This document shows positions 50,830-59,849 of a stretch of DNA of 64,000 nt, one piece after another. The notes beneath the pieces were generated by a model. The model made no database searches. It worked only from the letters and a program-made list of their open reading frames with translations, and had not been told where the DNA came from. Made by a program: the position numbers and the translations under genes. The first letter of the stretch is position 1. Every line of letters starts with the position of its first letter. The stretch comes from an uncultured Saprospiraceae bacterium (lineage in GTDB: Bacteria > Bacteroidota > Bacteroidia > Chitinophagales > Saprospiraceae): the NCBI GenBank assembly GCA_937926205.1, contig CALEYL010000018.1, positions 62,001 to 126,000 on the forward strand, in the 5' to 3' direction.

Positions 50830-52602
50830 ATGATCAAAAGTCTTCCCTTTGTTTTCCTTTTGTGTTGTACGCCGGTTTTCCTCCGGGCGCAAGGCAGTAA
50901 CCTGAACATGGACAATGAAGCCTACCCTTTGCTCGACCGCCTGGAAATTGCTACGGGGGTTAAAGCGCCTTATCATTCCTCCATCAAATACTTTACCCGC
51001 GGTGACGTCACGCGCTACGCACTGATGCTGGACACCGCTCAGATTCAATGGCGGAAAGGGGAGAAGGAGCAACTGGATTTTCTTTTTAAAGACAATAATG
51101 AGTGGCTGGGCGCGCCGGAGTTTGCCAAAGAACTGGGGGATTTTAGAAAACAGGGTGCAGAAAAACCCTTGTCGCAAACGGAATTGAGTCTGGCCCACCC
51201 GAAGTATTTTCGCAACAACAAACCCATTTTGAAATATTTTTACCCAACACCGGCCAATTTTTATGAAGTCAACGACCGGCATTTTAACTTCCGCCTGAAC
51301 CCCATGCTGAATTTTCAGTATGGCAGCTCTCCTCAAACAGACGAACCGGTTTTTTATAACTTAAGGGGCCTGGAAGCCCGTGGCGGGGTAGACGACCGCA
51401 TTTTTTTCTATCTGAACATCACAGAAACCCAGGCACGTTTTCCGGATTATGTCAATGACCGCATCACGAAAAACCGTGCGATTCCCGGCGCCGGATTTTT
51501 CAAACCTTATACCAGCGACATTTTTAAGATCAAAAAAGGCTATGATTTTCTGAACGCCCAGGGTTATATGGCCTTCAACATTACAACCCACGTGGGTGCG
51601 CAGTTTGGCTATGGGCGCAATTTCATCGGCAACGGTTACAGGTCGCTCCTTTTGTCTGATTTTTCAAACAACTACCTTTATCTGAAATTGAACTGGAGGG
51701 TCTGGAAATTCCACTACCAGAATCTTTTTGCGGAATTGGCAGTGCGTTCTTCTGATGCAACGGGCGACGGGCGACTCGTCTCCAAAAAATACATGGCTAC
51801 GCACTACCTGAGCATCGATCTGACGCCGCGATTGAGTTTCGGGCTTTTTGAAACCGTTATTTTCAGTCGCAACAACCAGTTTGAATTCCAGTACCTCAAC
51901 CCGCTCATCCTTTACCGCACCATTGAACAGGGTTTGGGCAGCCCCGACAACGTGCTCATCGGCGTGGATGGTAAATGGAATTTTCTGAAGCGTTTTCAGT
52001 TGTATGGGCAGTTGATGATGGACGAGTTTGTGTTCAAAGAATTGTTCATCGAAAAACGGGGCTGGTGGGCCAATAAATACGCGATTCAGGTTGGTGGGAA
52101 ATACATCAATGCGCTGGGAATCAATGGACTCGATTTACAGGCAGAATACAATTCAGCGAGGCCTTATACCTATACCCACCGTGATAGTTCGGCCAGTTAT
52201 ACCCATTATAACCAGGCTTTGGCGCACCCCTTAGGCGCTAATTTCAAAGAGATGGTGTTTTTGCTGCGCTACCAAATTTCCAAACGCTGGCAGGTAGAAG
52301 GCCGCGCCATTCACGCTAAAGTCGGCGATGACGGCAGCAATGGGCAAAACTGGGGCAGCAATCTGCTGCTTCCACACACCACCCGGGTACAGGAATACGG
52401 CAACGAAATCGGACAGGGCGTTCCCGGCACGATAGACCTTCAGGGGCTGGAAATCTCTTATCAGCCATTTCATCGGGTGATTCTGGAATTCAGTTGGCTG
52501 AACCGGATAAAAGACAGCGATGACGATGCTTTGGACAAAACGACTTCTTATTTTGGCCTGGGACTGAGGGTGAATGTGGGGAAGGTGAGGTGGGATTTTT
52601 AG
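50830..52602 (+). CDS. Capsule assembly Wzi-family outer membrane protein
   Basis: The 590-residue protein starts at 50830, where a signal peptide appears (FVFLLCCTPVFLRA-Q). It matches the Wzi family of outer-membrane barrel proteins that hold capsule polysaccharide at the surface. An N-terminal helical part (LLDRLEIATGVKAPYHSSIKYFTRGDVTRYA) is followed by many aromatic beta strands (FFYLNITETQARFPDYVNDRI, GAQFGYGRNFIGNGYRSLLLSDFSNNYLYLKLN, LSFGLFETVIFSRNNQFEFQYLNPL, QLYGQLMMDEF) and a typical barrel end (LGLRVNVGKVRWDF). Substrate specificity cannot be read. The ORF upstream of 50830 overlaps the divergent HlyD-like gene. Confidence 0.85.
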   Translation: MIKSLPFVFLLCCTPVFLRAQGSNLNMDNEAYPLLDRLEIATGVKAPYHSSIKYFTRGDVTRYALMLDTAQIQWRKGEKEQLDFLFKDNNEWLGAPEFAKELGDFRKQGAEKPLSQTELSLAHPKYFRNNKPILKYFYPTPANFYEVNDRHFNFRLNPMLNFQYGSSPQTDEPVFYNLRGLEARGGVDDRIFFYLNITETQARFPDYVNDRITKNRAIPGAGFFKPYTSDIFKIKKGYDFLNAQGYMAFNITTHVGAQFGYGRNFIGNGYRSLLLSDFSNNYLYLKLNWRVWKFHYQNLFAELAVRSSDATGDGRLVSKKYMATHYLSIDLTPRLSFGLFETVIFSRNNQFEFQYLNPLILYRTIEQGLGSPDNVLIGVDGKWNFLKRFQLYGQLMMDEFVFKELFIEKRGWWANKYAIQVGGKYINALGINGLDLQAEYNSARPYTYTHRDSSASYTHYNQALAHPLGANFKEMVFLLRYQISKRWQVEGRAIHAKVGDDGSNGQNWGSNLLLPHTTRVQEYGNEIGQGVPGTIDLQGLEISYQPFHRVILEFSWLNRIKDSDDDALDKTTSYFGLGLRVNVGKVRWDF

Positions 52603-52864
52603 GGTGTATGGATATCCCCCTAAAAATGGCGGGTTGCGCTGCAACACCCGGAGGGGCAAACGGTGGCGAGTTGAGAAAATGTGGTGCCGGGGATGTATTT
52701 TTGGCGGCTGGTAGCTGGCGGAGCAGTTTTTCAGACGGGGAAATTGAGTGTGGTCAGATAAGTAGTAATAGAAAATAGGATTTGGGCTGGAGCCCGAAAA
52801 ATAAGACACGCGAGGCGGAGCCATCGCGCGAGCGATAAAAGAATAAGGTAAGGCATAGGATTGT

Positions 52865-53941
52865 TTACCCCACCGTAAACGCCACCGTCTTCATTCGTTT
52901 GCTGACGGTCCCGTCGGCCAGGGCTTCTTCCAGAATCATGCTTTGCGCAAAAGGCAGCTCAAAAACCTCTTCCATGTTGCGGACACTGCCGGCAGGCACC
53001 CCGTTTTGTTGCAGGGTGTCGACCAGTGCCTCCCTTTCAAAATGGAGGAATGCAGGTTTTAAGGCTTCGTTGAGGGCTTTTCGGTGGATCACACGTGCCG
53101 GATTGGTAGAAAAACGCGGATCTTCAGGCAGGTGGTCGAGTCCCAGGCATTTGCAAAGGTTCCGAAACTGGTGATCAGCGCCAACGGCGAGTACCAGCGC
53201 TTTGCCATCTGCGGTATAAAAAACATCGCCGTAGGGTGCAATATTGGGGTGTGCCGTACCCATGCGTTGCGGGATATGCCCTGCCATCAGCCAGTTGGTG
53301 GCCTGGTTGGCGAGGGAAGCCAGTGCGGAAGCCATGAGGGAGGTTTGCACATAACTGCCTGTGCCTGATTTTTCGCGTTGCAGGAGTGCGATCAAAATGG
53401 CTTCTTTCAGCTGGTGTGCTGCCAGCAGGTCAATCAGTGCAACCGGCATTCGGGAAGGCGGACGATCGGCTTCTCCGGTCATGTACAAAAAACCGGCTTC
53501 TGCCTGCAAAACGATGTCGAAGGCGGGGATGCGGTCGTCGTGCTCGAAAGCCAGCAATTGGGCGTAAATGAGCCGGGGGTTGATTTTGCTTAGGGATTCA
53601 GCATCCAGCCCCGTTTTTTTGGCGAAAGCCGGTTTAAAATTGCTGATGAGCACATCGGCATTCGCAATCAGGGACAAAGTAGTTTGAAGGTCATTGGCAT
53701 CTTCCAAATCCAGCAGCATGGTTTTTTTGCCCCAATTCACGCTGCAATAATAGGCTGAAAGCGGCGCGTCCGCATTTTCAGCCGGAAGCCGCCAGGTGCG
53801 GGTCACATCTCCGCCGGTTTTTTTATTTTCAATTTTTATGACCTCGGCTCCCAGTTCTGCAAAAAACATCCCGACTGCCGGGCCCGCCAACACGCTGGCC
53901 AGTTCTACAACTTTCAAATCCTTGAATATCAAAGCGCTCAT
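52865..53941 (-). CDS. CaiB/BaiF-family CoA transferase
   Basis: The 358-residue protein belongs to the class III CoA-transferases, which move CoA between organic acids. N-terminal KVVELASVLAGPAVGMFFAELGAEVIKIE, NWGKKTMLLDLEDANDL, ADVLISNFKPAFAKKTGL and the NPRLIYAQL segment are family hallmarks; the catalytic Asp lies in a PVALIDLLAAHQL stretch. The partner acids are unknown. It is somewhat short for the family (often near 390-400). A TACCTTCG near-match to TANNTTTG lies upstream, too weak to list as a box. Downstream 52603-52864 holds nothing I can name. Confidence 0.9.
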   Translation of the reverse strand: MSALIFKDLKVVELASVLAGPAVGMFFAELGAEVIKIENKKTGGDVTRTWRLPAENADAPLSAYYCSVNWGKKTMLLDLEDANDLQTTLSLIANADVLISNFKPAFAKKTGLDAESLSKINPRLIYAQLLAFEHDDRIPAFDIVLQAEAGFLYMTGEADRPPSRMPVALIDLLAAHQLKEAILIALLQREKSGTGSYVQTSLMASALASLANQATNWLMAGHIPQRMGTAHPNIAPYGDVFYTADGKALVLAVGADHQFRNLCKCLGLDHLPEDPRFSTNPARVIHRKALNEALKPAFLHFEREALVDTLQQNGVPAGSVRNMEEVFELPFAQSMILEEALADGTVSKRMKTVAFTVG

Positions 53942-54186
53942 TTTTTTTATGCTGATTTATATGCGAAGGTAGAATCTCTTTATCAATATGCAAGTATTGG
54001 GTATTAAGTGCGCTATCTGTCGAAAATATCCGATGGTCGCTATGAACATTTCGTAAAAGCAGTACTTTTATCTTTTGATAGAGGGGGCTATCGTGTCATG
54101 CTATTGGATGATGTTCAGCGAAGAACCCCGAACGGCTCAATTCAATGCCAAAGTGTTTTCTAGTGATAGAACCTGAAGTGTATCGT

Positions 54187-55263
54187 ATGTTTTCAAGAAT
54201 ACCAGCTGAAAAATTCCAATGGTCGGTCTTGCTGCTCCTGTCTGTTGTGCTCCTGGGATGTGGCCCCCGATCTAAAGATGAAACGACGGATGCTCCGCCA
54301 ACTTCTTCGGATAAAACCCTGACGGTTTATACGTTTCGCAATTACGCCAACGACCAGCAGTTGTTTCGCCTTTTTGAGCAACGAACAGGGTATAAAATTC
54401 AGGTTGTGAACGAAAAAGGGGAGGCTCTGGTGAGCAAATTACTCTCAGAGGGGGCCTCTTCTAAAGCGAGTCTGGTAATCCTGGAGGATTTGTCGCTGAT
54501 GTTGCAACTCAAAACTGCCGGAGCCCTGCAGCAGGGAAAATTTGGAAGACTCAACCTCACAATTCCGGCCAGGTATTCTGACCCTGAACAATACTGGACC
54601 GGTTTGTCAAAATGGGCGCCGGCTTTCGTATATTCAACCAGCAAGGTCAACCAGCAACTGATCGGGCGTTATGCCGATCTGGTTAACCCGAAATGGAAAA
54701 ACAAAGTCCTGGTAACCAGCGCCGCCAGTCACATGAATCAGTCTCTGGTTGCGACCATGCTTTCGGCGGAAGGCGCTGATGCCACGTCTGCCTGGGTTTC
54801 AGGCGTAGTTGCCAACCTGGCAGAGCCGCCGCTTGCTGATGATTATGACGTCATTCGGGCCATTGCTAAAGGAAAAGGAGACATCGGCCTCATCAATGCT
54901 TCTTCATTTATTCAGTTTCAACGTTCCGGTAATCCGGAAGGATTTAAAGAAGCCGAAGGTATTGGTGTGCTTTATCCTGTCAATGCAGGCAGCAGCACCT
55001 ATTTTAATATGACTGTTGCGGGGATACCTGCCAATGCTCCGGATGCGGCTATGGCCAACAAACTGATTGATTTCCTGACGGATCAGGAAGTACAAAAACT
55101 GTTTGCAGAAACGTTATACGAGTACCCACTCAACCCATATTCCATTCCCAATGATTTTTTGATCGAAATCGGGGGCATTAAGGAAAAAGAAATCAATTTT
55201 GACCTCATCGGCCAGAATAAAGAAAAAGCCCAAAGCCTTATGGAAACGGCTGCCTGGAAGTAA
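54187..55263 (+). CDS. Iron(III)-type ABC transporter substrate-binding lipoprotein
   Basis: The 358-residue protein starts at 54187 and has a lipoprotein signal (VLLLLSVVLLGC-G). The mature part resembles the FbpA/FutA group of ferric-binding proteins: LTVYTFRNYANDQQLFRLFEQRTGYKIQVVNEKGEALVSKLLSEG near the N-terminus, WAPAFVYSTSKVN, and NAGSSTYFNMTVAGIPANAPDAAMANKLIDFLTDQEVQKLF in the C-terminal lobe. It would capture iron or another metal at the cell envelope. No permease or ATPase gene is adjacent, so its partner genes, if any, lie elsewhere. The next gene begins 63 bases downstream. Confidence 0.85.
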   Translation: MFSRIPAEKFQWSVLLLLSVVLLGCGPRSKDETTDAPPTSSDKTLTVYTFRNYANDQQLFRLFEQRTGYKIQVVNEKGEALVSKLLSEGASSKASLVILEDLSLMLQLKTAGALQQGKFGRLNLTIPARYSDPEQYWTGLSKWAPAFVYSTSKVNQQLIGRYADLVNPKWKNKVLVTSAASHMNQSLVATMLSAEGADATSAWVSGVVANLAEPPLADDYDVIRAIAKGKGDIGLINASSFIQFQRSGNPEGFKEAEGIGVLYPVNAGSSTYFNMTVAGIPANAPDAAMANKLIDFLTDQEVQKLFAETLYEYPLNPYSIPNDFLIEIGGIKEKEINFDLIGQNKEKAQSLMETAAWK

Positions 55264-55326
55264 TCAACTCCGAAGGTGTTTTGCCAACACGATTGCTGTT
55301 CTTTTTTTTCACACAACTTAATTCAG

Positions 55327-57189
55327 ATGCTTCATATTAAGTCTTTCCTGTTTTTATTATTTTCCATTCCTACCATTCTTTTCGCTCAACCCGACCGCTG
55401 GCAACAGGCTGTAAATTATAAGATGGACATTGATTTTGATGTCAAAAAACACCAGCTTGAAGGAGAACAGCAGCTGACTTATTTCAACAATTCTCCCGAC
55501 ACCCTGAATGTGGTATTCTACCACCTCTATTTCAATGCCTTTCAGCCGGGGAGCATGATGGATGTCCGGTCCAGAACCATTGCCGATCCGGATGGCCGGG
55601 TAAAGGACCGCATTTTCAAACTGAAGCCGGATGAAATCGGATACCAAAAAATCAAGTCGCTGAAGCAAAATGGAAAACCAGTCTCCTACAAAGTGGTAGA
55701 AACCATCCTGGAGGTAAAGCTGGCAGAGCCCATCCTGCCGGGTAGCCGTACCGTTTTCGATATGGAATTTGAGGCTCAGGTGCCGGTTCAAATCCGCCGT
55801 TCGGGTCGCGATAACGCAGAAGGCATCGATTACTCTATGGCGCAATGGTATCCAAAACTATGCGAATACGATTACCAGGGCTGGCATGCCAACCCCTATG
55901 TAGCCCGCGAATTCTATGGCGTTTGGGGAGATTTTGATGTGACGATTGAAATCGACAAAGATTACATGGTTGCGGCAAGCGGTTATTTGCAAAATCCCGA
56001 AGAAATCGGATACGGCTATGAAACACCCGGAACAACTGTAAAGCAAAAGGGAAAAAAGCTAAACTGGCATTTTAAAGCCCCTAATGTACACGATTTTGTG
56101 TGGGCTGCCGATCGCGACTACACCCACGAGGTCTTAAAAAGGAAAGATGGATTGGTTTTGAATTTCTTTTACCAGAAAAACGAAAAAACAGAAGCCAATT
56201 GGGCTGCTTTGCCGGCCATCATGGACCGGGCTTTTGATTTTATCAACAAAACTTATGGGCAATATCCGTACAAACAGTATTCTTTTATCCAGGGAGGAGA
56301 CGGCGGTATGGAATACGCTATGGCGACTTTGATCACCGGAGAGCGGGCTTTGCCCAGTTTGGTCGGCGTTTCTGTACACGAACTCCTGCACAGCTGGTAC
56401 CAGATGATCCTGGGAACCAACGAAAGTTTGTATCCCTGGATGGATGAAGGTTTTACCGATTATGCCACCAACGAGACGATGAATGTGCTGGCTACAGAAG
56501 GGTTAATTCCCGGTATGCGCATGCAGGTCAATCCCCAGGCGCGCACTTACGCCGGTTACTTTCGTCTTGCCAGCGGTGATCTGGTAGATGAAGAACCGCT
56601 CAGTACCCATGCGGATCATTATATGACCAATACGGCTTACGGGCTTGCTTCATACAGCAAAGGCGCTGTTTTCCTGAACCAGCTCAAATACATCGTTGGT
56701 AAGGAAACTTTTGACAAAGGCATGCTGCGCTATTTCCACGATTGGAAATTCAAACATCCGAATGCGAACGACTTCATCCGCGTCATGGAAAAACAAAGCG
56801 GCCTTGAACTGGACTGGTACAAAGAGTATTGGGTGAACAGCACCCACACCATTGATTACGCCATTGATTCTCTGGTTGAAACCGCCGAAGGGCAGACGAC
56901 GGTTTTTCTGAAAAGAGTAGGGCTGATGCCTATGCCTGTGGATGTTGCTGTCGTTTATACAAATGGGAATGTTGAATATTTTACCATTCCTTTGTCCATC
57001 ATGCGCGGCAGTAAAACGACTGAAGATACCGGAATCAGCTATAAGGTTCTGGAAGGCTGGCACTGGACGCACCCTGAATATTCCTTTACCATTCCGGTTA
57101 AACGCGAGTCTGTTATTAAGGTCGAAATAGACCCTACAGGTCGTTTGGCTGACACAAACAAAAAAAACAACAGCGTGCCAGTTGAATAA
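55327..57189 (+). CDS. M1-family metallopeptidase
   Basis: The 620-residue protein has a signal peptide (FLFLLFSIPTILFA-Q) and the M1 (aminopeptidase N-like) zinc site: H351-E-L-L-H355 in VHELLHSWYQ, and E374 in WMDEGFTDY, 18 residues between them. The exopeptidase loop appears as GGMEYAM, in place of GAMEN. The N-terminal domain is beta-rich (YKMDIDFDVKKHQLEGEQQLTYFNNSPDTL). It is exported, and probably removes N-terminal residues from peptides in the periplasm or outside. No T9SS signal is seen at the end. It shares no obvious operon with the glycosyltransferases. Confidence 0.93.
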   Translation: MLHIKSFLFLLFSIPTILFAQPDRWQQAVNYKMDIDFDVKKHQLEGEQQLTYFNNSPDTLNVVFYHLYFNAFQPGSMMDVRSRTIADPDGRVKDRIFKLKPDEIGYQKIKSLKQNGKPVSYKVVETILEVKLAEPILPGSRTVFDMEFEAQVPVQIRRSGRDNAEGIDYSMAQWYPKLCEYDYQGWHANPYVAREFYGVWGDFDVTIEIDKDYMVAASGYLQNPEEIGYGYETPGTTVKQKGKKLNWHFKAPNVHDFVWAADRDYTHEVLKRKDGLVLNFFYQKNEKTEANWAALPAIMDRAFDFINKTYGQYPYKQYSFIQGGDGGMEYAMATLITGERALPSLVGVSVHELLHSWYQMILGTNESLYPWMDEGFTDYATNETMNVLATEGLIPGMRMQVNPQARTYAGYFRLASGDLVDEEPLSTHADHYMTNTAYGLASYSKGAVFLNQLKYIVGKETFDKGMLRYFHDWKFKHPNANDFIRVMEKQSGLELDWYKEYWVNSTHTIDYAIDSLVETAEGQTTVFLKRVGLMPMPVDVAVVYTNGNVEYFTIPLSIMRGSKTTEDTGISYKVLEGWHWTHPEYSFTIPVKRESVIKVEIDPTGRLADTNKKNNSVPVE

Positions 57190-57301
57190 GTATGATCCGG
57201 AGCAAAAACTTCGTTAAGGATCAGGACTTATCCTGATGTGCGGATGTGTTAAGAGCCAAAAGACAAATCCCAGTTCATAAGGAAATTTAAGCGCCGGTTT
57301 T

Positions 57302-57309
57302 TACCTTTG
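57302..57309 (+). promoter_or_regulatory. Candidate -7 box (TACCTTTG) for the glycosyltransferase-ribB unit
   Basis: Matches TANNTTTG, 91 bases before the first glycosyltransferase start. No TTG at 17-23 bases upstream was found. The window between the box and the start has no gene. Confidence 0.45.
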
Positions 57310-57400
57310 GGCAGATTTGAGCAAAACGTTCAAATTGCAGCCTTTGAAAATGCAATAATCATTTGATAAGACACCTATCAACTATCTAAACTCGGACTGC

Positions 57401-58612
57401 ATGAGAATACTTCAAGTCTGCAAAAAATTCCCCTTTCCACTTAAAGACGGAGAAGCCATAGCAGTAAACAGCCTCAGCAAAGCTTTGAGCAGCCTGGGGT
57501 GCGAAGTGTCCTTGCTGGCCATGAATACCCGAAAACATTATTTCAATCTCAGTCAGCTTCCCCGTGAATTTAACCATTATGCGGACATTCAGACCGTTGA
57601 TGTGGACAACCGCATCAAATCCAAAGACGCTTTTCTGAATTTGTTTTCAAAAGAGTCTTATCACATTTCAAGATTCATATCTGCTGATTTCGAGGAACAA
57701 TTGCTTCGTTTGCTGCGCAAAGGGAATTTTGACATTGTTCAGTTGGAGACCCTCTATCTCGCTCCTTATATCCCCATTATCCGGAAACACTCAGATGCCA
57801 TGATCGTTATGCGGGCACACAATGTGGAATCGGAAATCTGGAGCCGCATCGCAGAAAACACTTCGTGGGGACCTAAAAAGTGGTATCTCAATTTATTGAC
57901 CCAAAAACTACGCGAATACGAAATGACGCAGTTGAGCCGATACGACATGCTCGTACCGATCAGCAACCGTGATCTCGAAACTTTCAAAAGCTGGCAACCC
58001 TTGTCAAACGCTGCCGTCATACCGGTCGGCATTGATACAGAAGATTACCGTCCCAATTATGGCAGTTTTTCCAAGCCCCTGACCATGGCCTTCATCGGCT
58101 CGCTCGACTGGATGCCTAATCAGGAGGGGCTGAAGTGGTTTTTGAATCAGGTATGGCCCAAATTGCACAAGCGTTTTCCTAAATTGGTGTTTCACATAGC
58201 CGGCCGGAATACGCCGGACTGGATAAAACGCATCAATCAACGAAACGTCGTGGTGCACGGAGAGGTGAAAGACGCCTCGGAATTCATCAACAGACACAGC
58301 GTCATGGTCGTACCTTTGTTGTCGGGCAGCGGCATGCGCGTAAAAATACTGGAGGGTATGGCTCTGGGCAAAGTGGTCATTACTACCCGGCTTGGCCTCG
58401 AAGGCATTGATGCCCGCCACAAATCCGAAGTTATCCTGGCGGATACTGCTGAGGAATTTGTCAAAGGGATTGAATTTTGTTACCAGAAAGGCGCCAAATT
58501 AGAGAAAATGGGAAGGCGTGCGCAGGACTTTGTGCTGCATCAATACGACAGTGTGGTCATTGCTTCCAAATTACTGAAGGCCTATGCAGCCATGAGCGTT
58601 GAGGCGGTTTGA
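57401..58612 (+). CDS. Glycosyltransferase family 4-type (GT-B) protein
   Basis: The 403-residue protein has the GT-B layout: an N-terminal Rossmann lobe starting with ILQVCKKFPFPLKDGEAIAVNSLSKALSSLG, then MRAHNVESEIWSRIAENTSW, and a C-terminal GT4 lobe with VIPVGIDTEDY, MAFIGSLDWMPNQEGLKWFLNQVWPKL, and VPLLSGSGMRVKILEGMALGKVVITTRLGLEGI with the E-x7-E-like signature that binds the nucleotide sugar. It most likely adds a sugar to a surface polysaccharide or glycoprotein, using an activated sugar such as GDP-mannose or UDP-glucose. It precedes the GT2 gene by 19 bases, in the same direction. Confidence 0.88.
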   Translation: MRILQVCKKFPFPLKDGEAIAVNSLSKALSSLGCEVSLLAMNTRKHYFNLSQLPREFNHYADIQTVDVDNRIKSKDAFLNLFSKESYHISRFISADFEEQLLRLLRKGNFDIVQLETLYLAPYIPIIRKHSDAMIVMRAHNVESEIWSRIAENTSWGPKKWYLNLLTQKLREYEMTQLSRYDMLVPISNRDLETFKSWQPLSNAAVIPVGIDTEDYRPNYGSFSKPLTMAFIGSLDWMPNQEGLKWFLNQVWPKLHKRFPKLVFHIAGRNTPDWIKRINQRNVVVHGEVKDASEFINRHSVMVVPLLSGSGMRVKILEGMALGKVVITTRLGLEGIDARHKSEVILADTAEEFVKGIEFCYQKGAKLEKMGRRAQDFVLHQYDSVVIASKLLKAYAAMSVEAV

Positions 58613-58631
58613 TGAACATCAGGATGTAATA

Positions 58632-59849
58632 ATGACGCAACTTATACTTGAAATTGTTTTTTGGTTCGGCATACTTTGTTTTGCTCATACCTATTTTTTT
58701 TATCCCTTGATCCTCCGGGTTTTAGCAAAATCGAAATCTGAAAACCAGGACGTTTTTCAGGATCCTGACGCATTTCCTCCTGTTTTTGTACTGATGTCGG
58801 TTTACAACGAAGCGGCGGTCATCCACGCAAAAATCAACTCCCTGCTGCGACTCGACTATCCATTCGACAAATTAAGCATCTGGATCGGTTCCGATTGTTC
58901 TTCTGATGGCACCAACGCTGTGCTGGAAGGTTATACCAGCAAAGACAGCCGCATTCATTTCTTTCCATTCACCAATCGTCGGGGTAAACCGCTTGTCATC
59001 AATGAATTGGCCGAAAGGGCCATGCAATCGCATGCCATAGGTGAAGACGAAGGCCTTCCGGTGTTTCTGATCACCGATGCCAATGTCATACTCGCCAGGC
59101 AAACGCTGAAGGAACTGGTCAAGCATTTTAAAAATGAAAAAATAGCCGTCGTTGATGCGCATATGATCCATACCGGCATTCAGGCGGAAGGCATTTCTCA
59201 GGCTGAAGACCGGTATATTTCTGCAGAAGTACAGCTAAAACACCGGGAAGGCATCGTTTGGGGCAGGATGATCGGCCCTTTTGGCGGTTGTTATGCCGTT
59301 CGTTCGGATTATTTTACGCCGGTACCGGACAACTTTCTGGTGGATGATTTTTTCATCACTTTAAAAGCCCTCGAACGTGGCGGATATGCCATCAGCGAGT
59401 TGAAAGCGGTTTGTTATGAACCCGTATCTCACGAAATAGCGGTAGAGTACCGCCGAAAAGCACGCATTTCTGCGGGTAATTTTCAAAATATGGCGACCTT
59501 TCGGCGACTTTGGATGCCTCCGTGGCGAAGTAGTTTGCATTTCGCTTTTTTTTCGCATAAAGTATTGCGCTGGATTGCCCCTTTTTTGATTGTGGCCTCA
59601 GGACTAAGTTGCGGCTTATTGGCACTCTATCCGTTAAACTTATTTTATCGCTACTCGTTTGTTTTTCTAACAGCCGCTTGTATCGGACTTCCTCTGATGG
59701 ACAAAGCTTTAGCCCGGGTTGGCTTACATTTGCGTCTTCTCAGGGCAATGCGGTATTTTTTATTGATGAACATTGCACTGGTGGAGGGATTTTTCAAATA
59801 CTTAAAAGGGATTAAGAACAATGTCTGGGAACCCACAAAGCGTCAGTGA
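58632..59849 (+). CDS. Membrane glycosyltransferase family 2-type protein
   Basis: The 405-residue protein has an N-terminal membrane segment (EIVFWFGILCFAHTYFFYPLIL), a GT-A catalytic domain and three to four C-terminal membrane helices (WIAPFLIVASGLSCGLLALYPLNLF, FVFLTAACIGLPLM). Catalytic motifs are VLMSVYNEAAVI, DCSSDGT (sugar-nucleotide binding), TDANVIL (D-x-D-like), GPFGGCYAVR, and the YRRKARISAG region where processive GT2 enzymes have Q-x-x-R-W. It probably elongates a polysaccharide chain or builds a lipid-linked glycan. Its end overlaps the start of the ribB gene by 29 bases in another frame, indicating tight coupling. Confidence 0.87.
   Translation: MTQLILEIVFWFGILCFAHTYFFYPLILRVLAKSKSENQDVFQDPDAFPPVFVLMSVYNEAAVIHAKINSLLRLDYPFDKLSIWIGSDCSSDGTNAVLEGYTSKDSRIHFFPFTNRRGKPLVINELAERAMQSHAIGEDEGLPVFLITDANVILARQTLKELVKHFKNEKIAVVDAHMIHTGIQAEGISQAEDRYISAEVQLKHREGIVWGRMIGPFGGCYAVRSDYFTPVPDNFLVDDFFITLKALERGGYAISELKAVCYEPVSHEIAVEYRRKARISAGNFQNMATFRRLWMPPWRSSLHFAFFSHKVLRWIAPFLIVASGLSCGLLALYPLNLFYRYSFVFLTAACIGLPLMDKALARVGLHLRLLRAMRYFLLMNIALVEGFFKYLKGIKNNVWEPTKRQ

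Noticed and set aside
52603..52864. Gap between the Wzi-like and CoA transferase genes, with short G/C-rich words
   Set aside because: I looked for an RNA gene or mobile element and found no convincing stem, tRNA arm or terminal repeat. The frames are short and unlike proteins.
54008..54163. A 51-codon frame with GTG start in the gap upstream of the iron-binding lipoprotein gene
   Set aside because: It has no recognisable motif, overlaps no clear ribosome region and could arise by chance. It may be a gene remnant, but this cannot be supported by eye.
57220..57237. Small 7-bp hairpin after the M1 peptidase gene as a terminator
   Set aside because: The stem is short and lacks a following T-run, so it is not listed as a feature.
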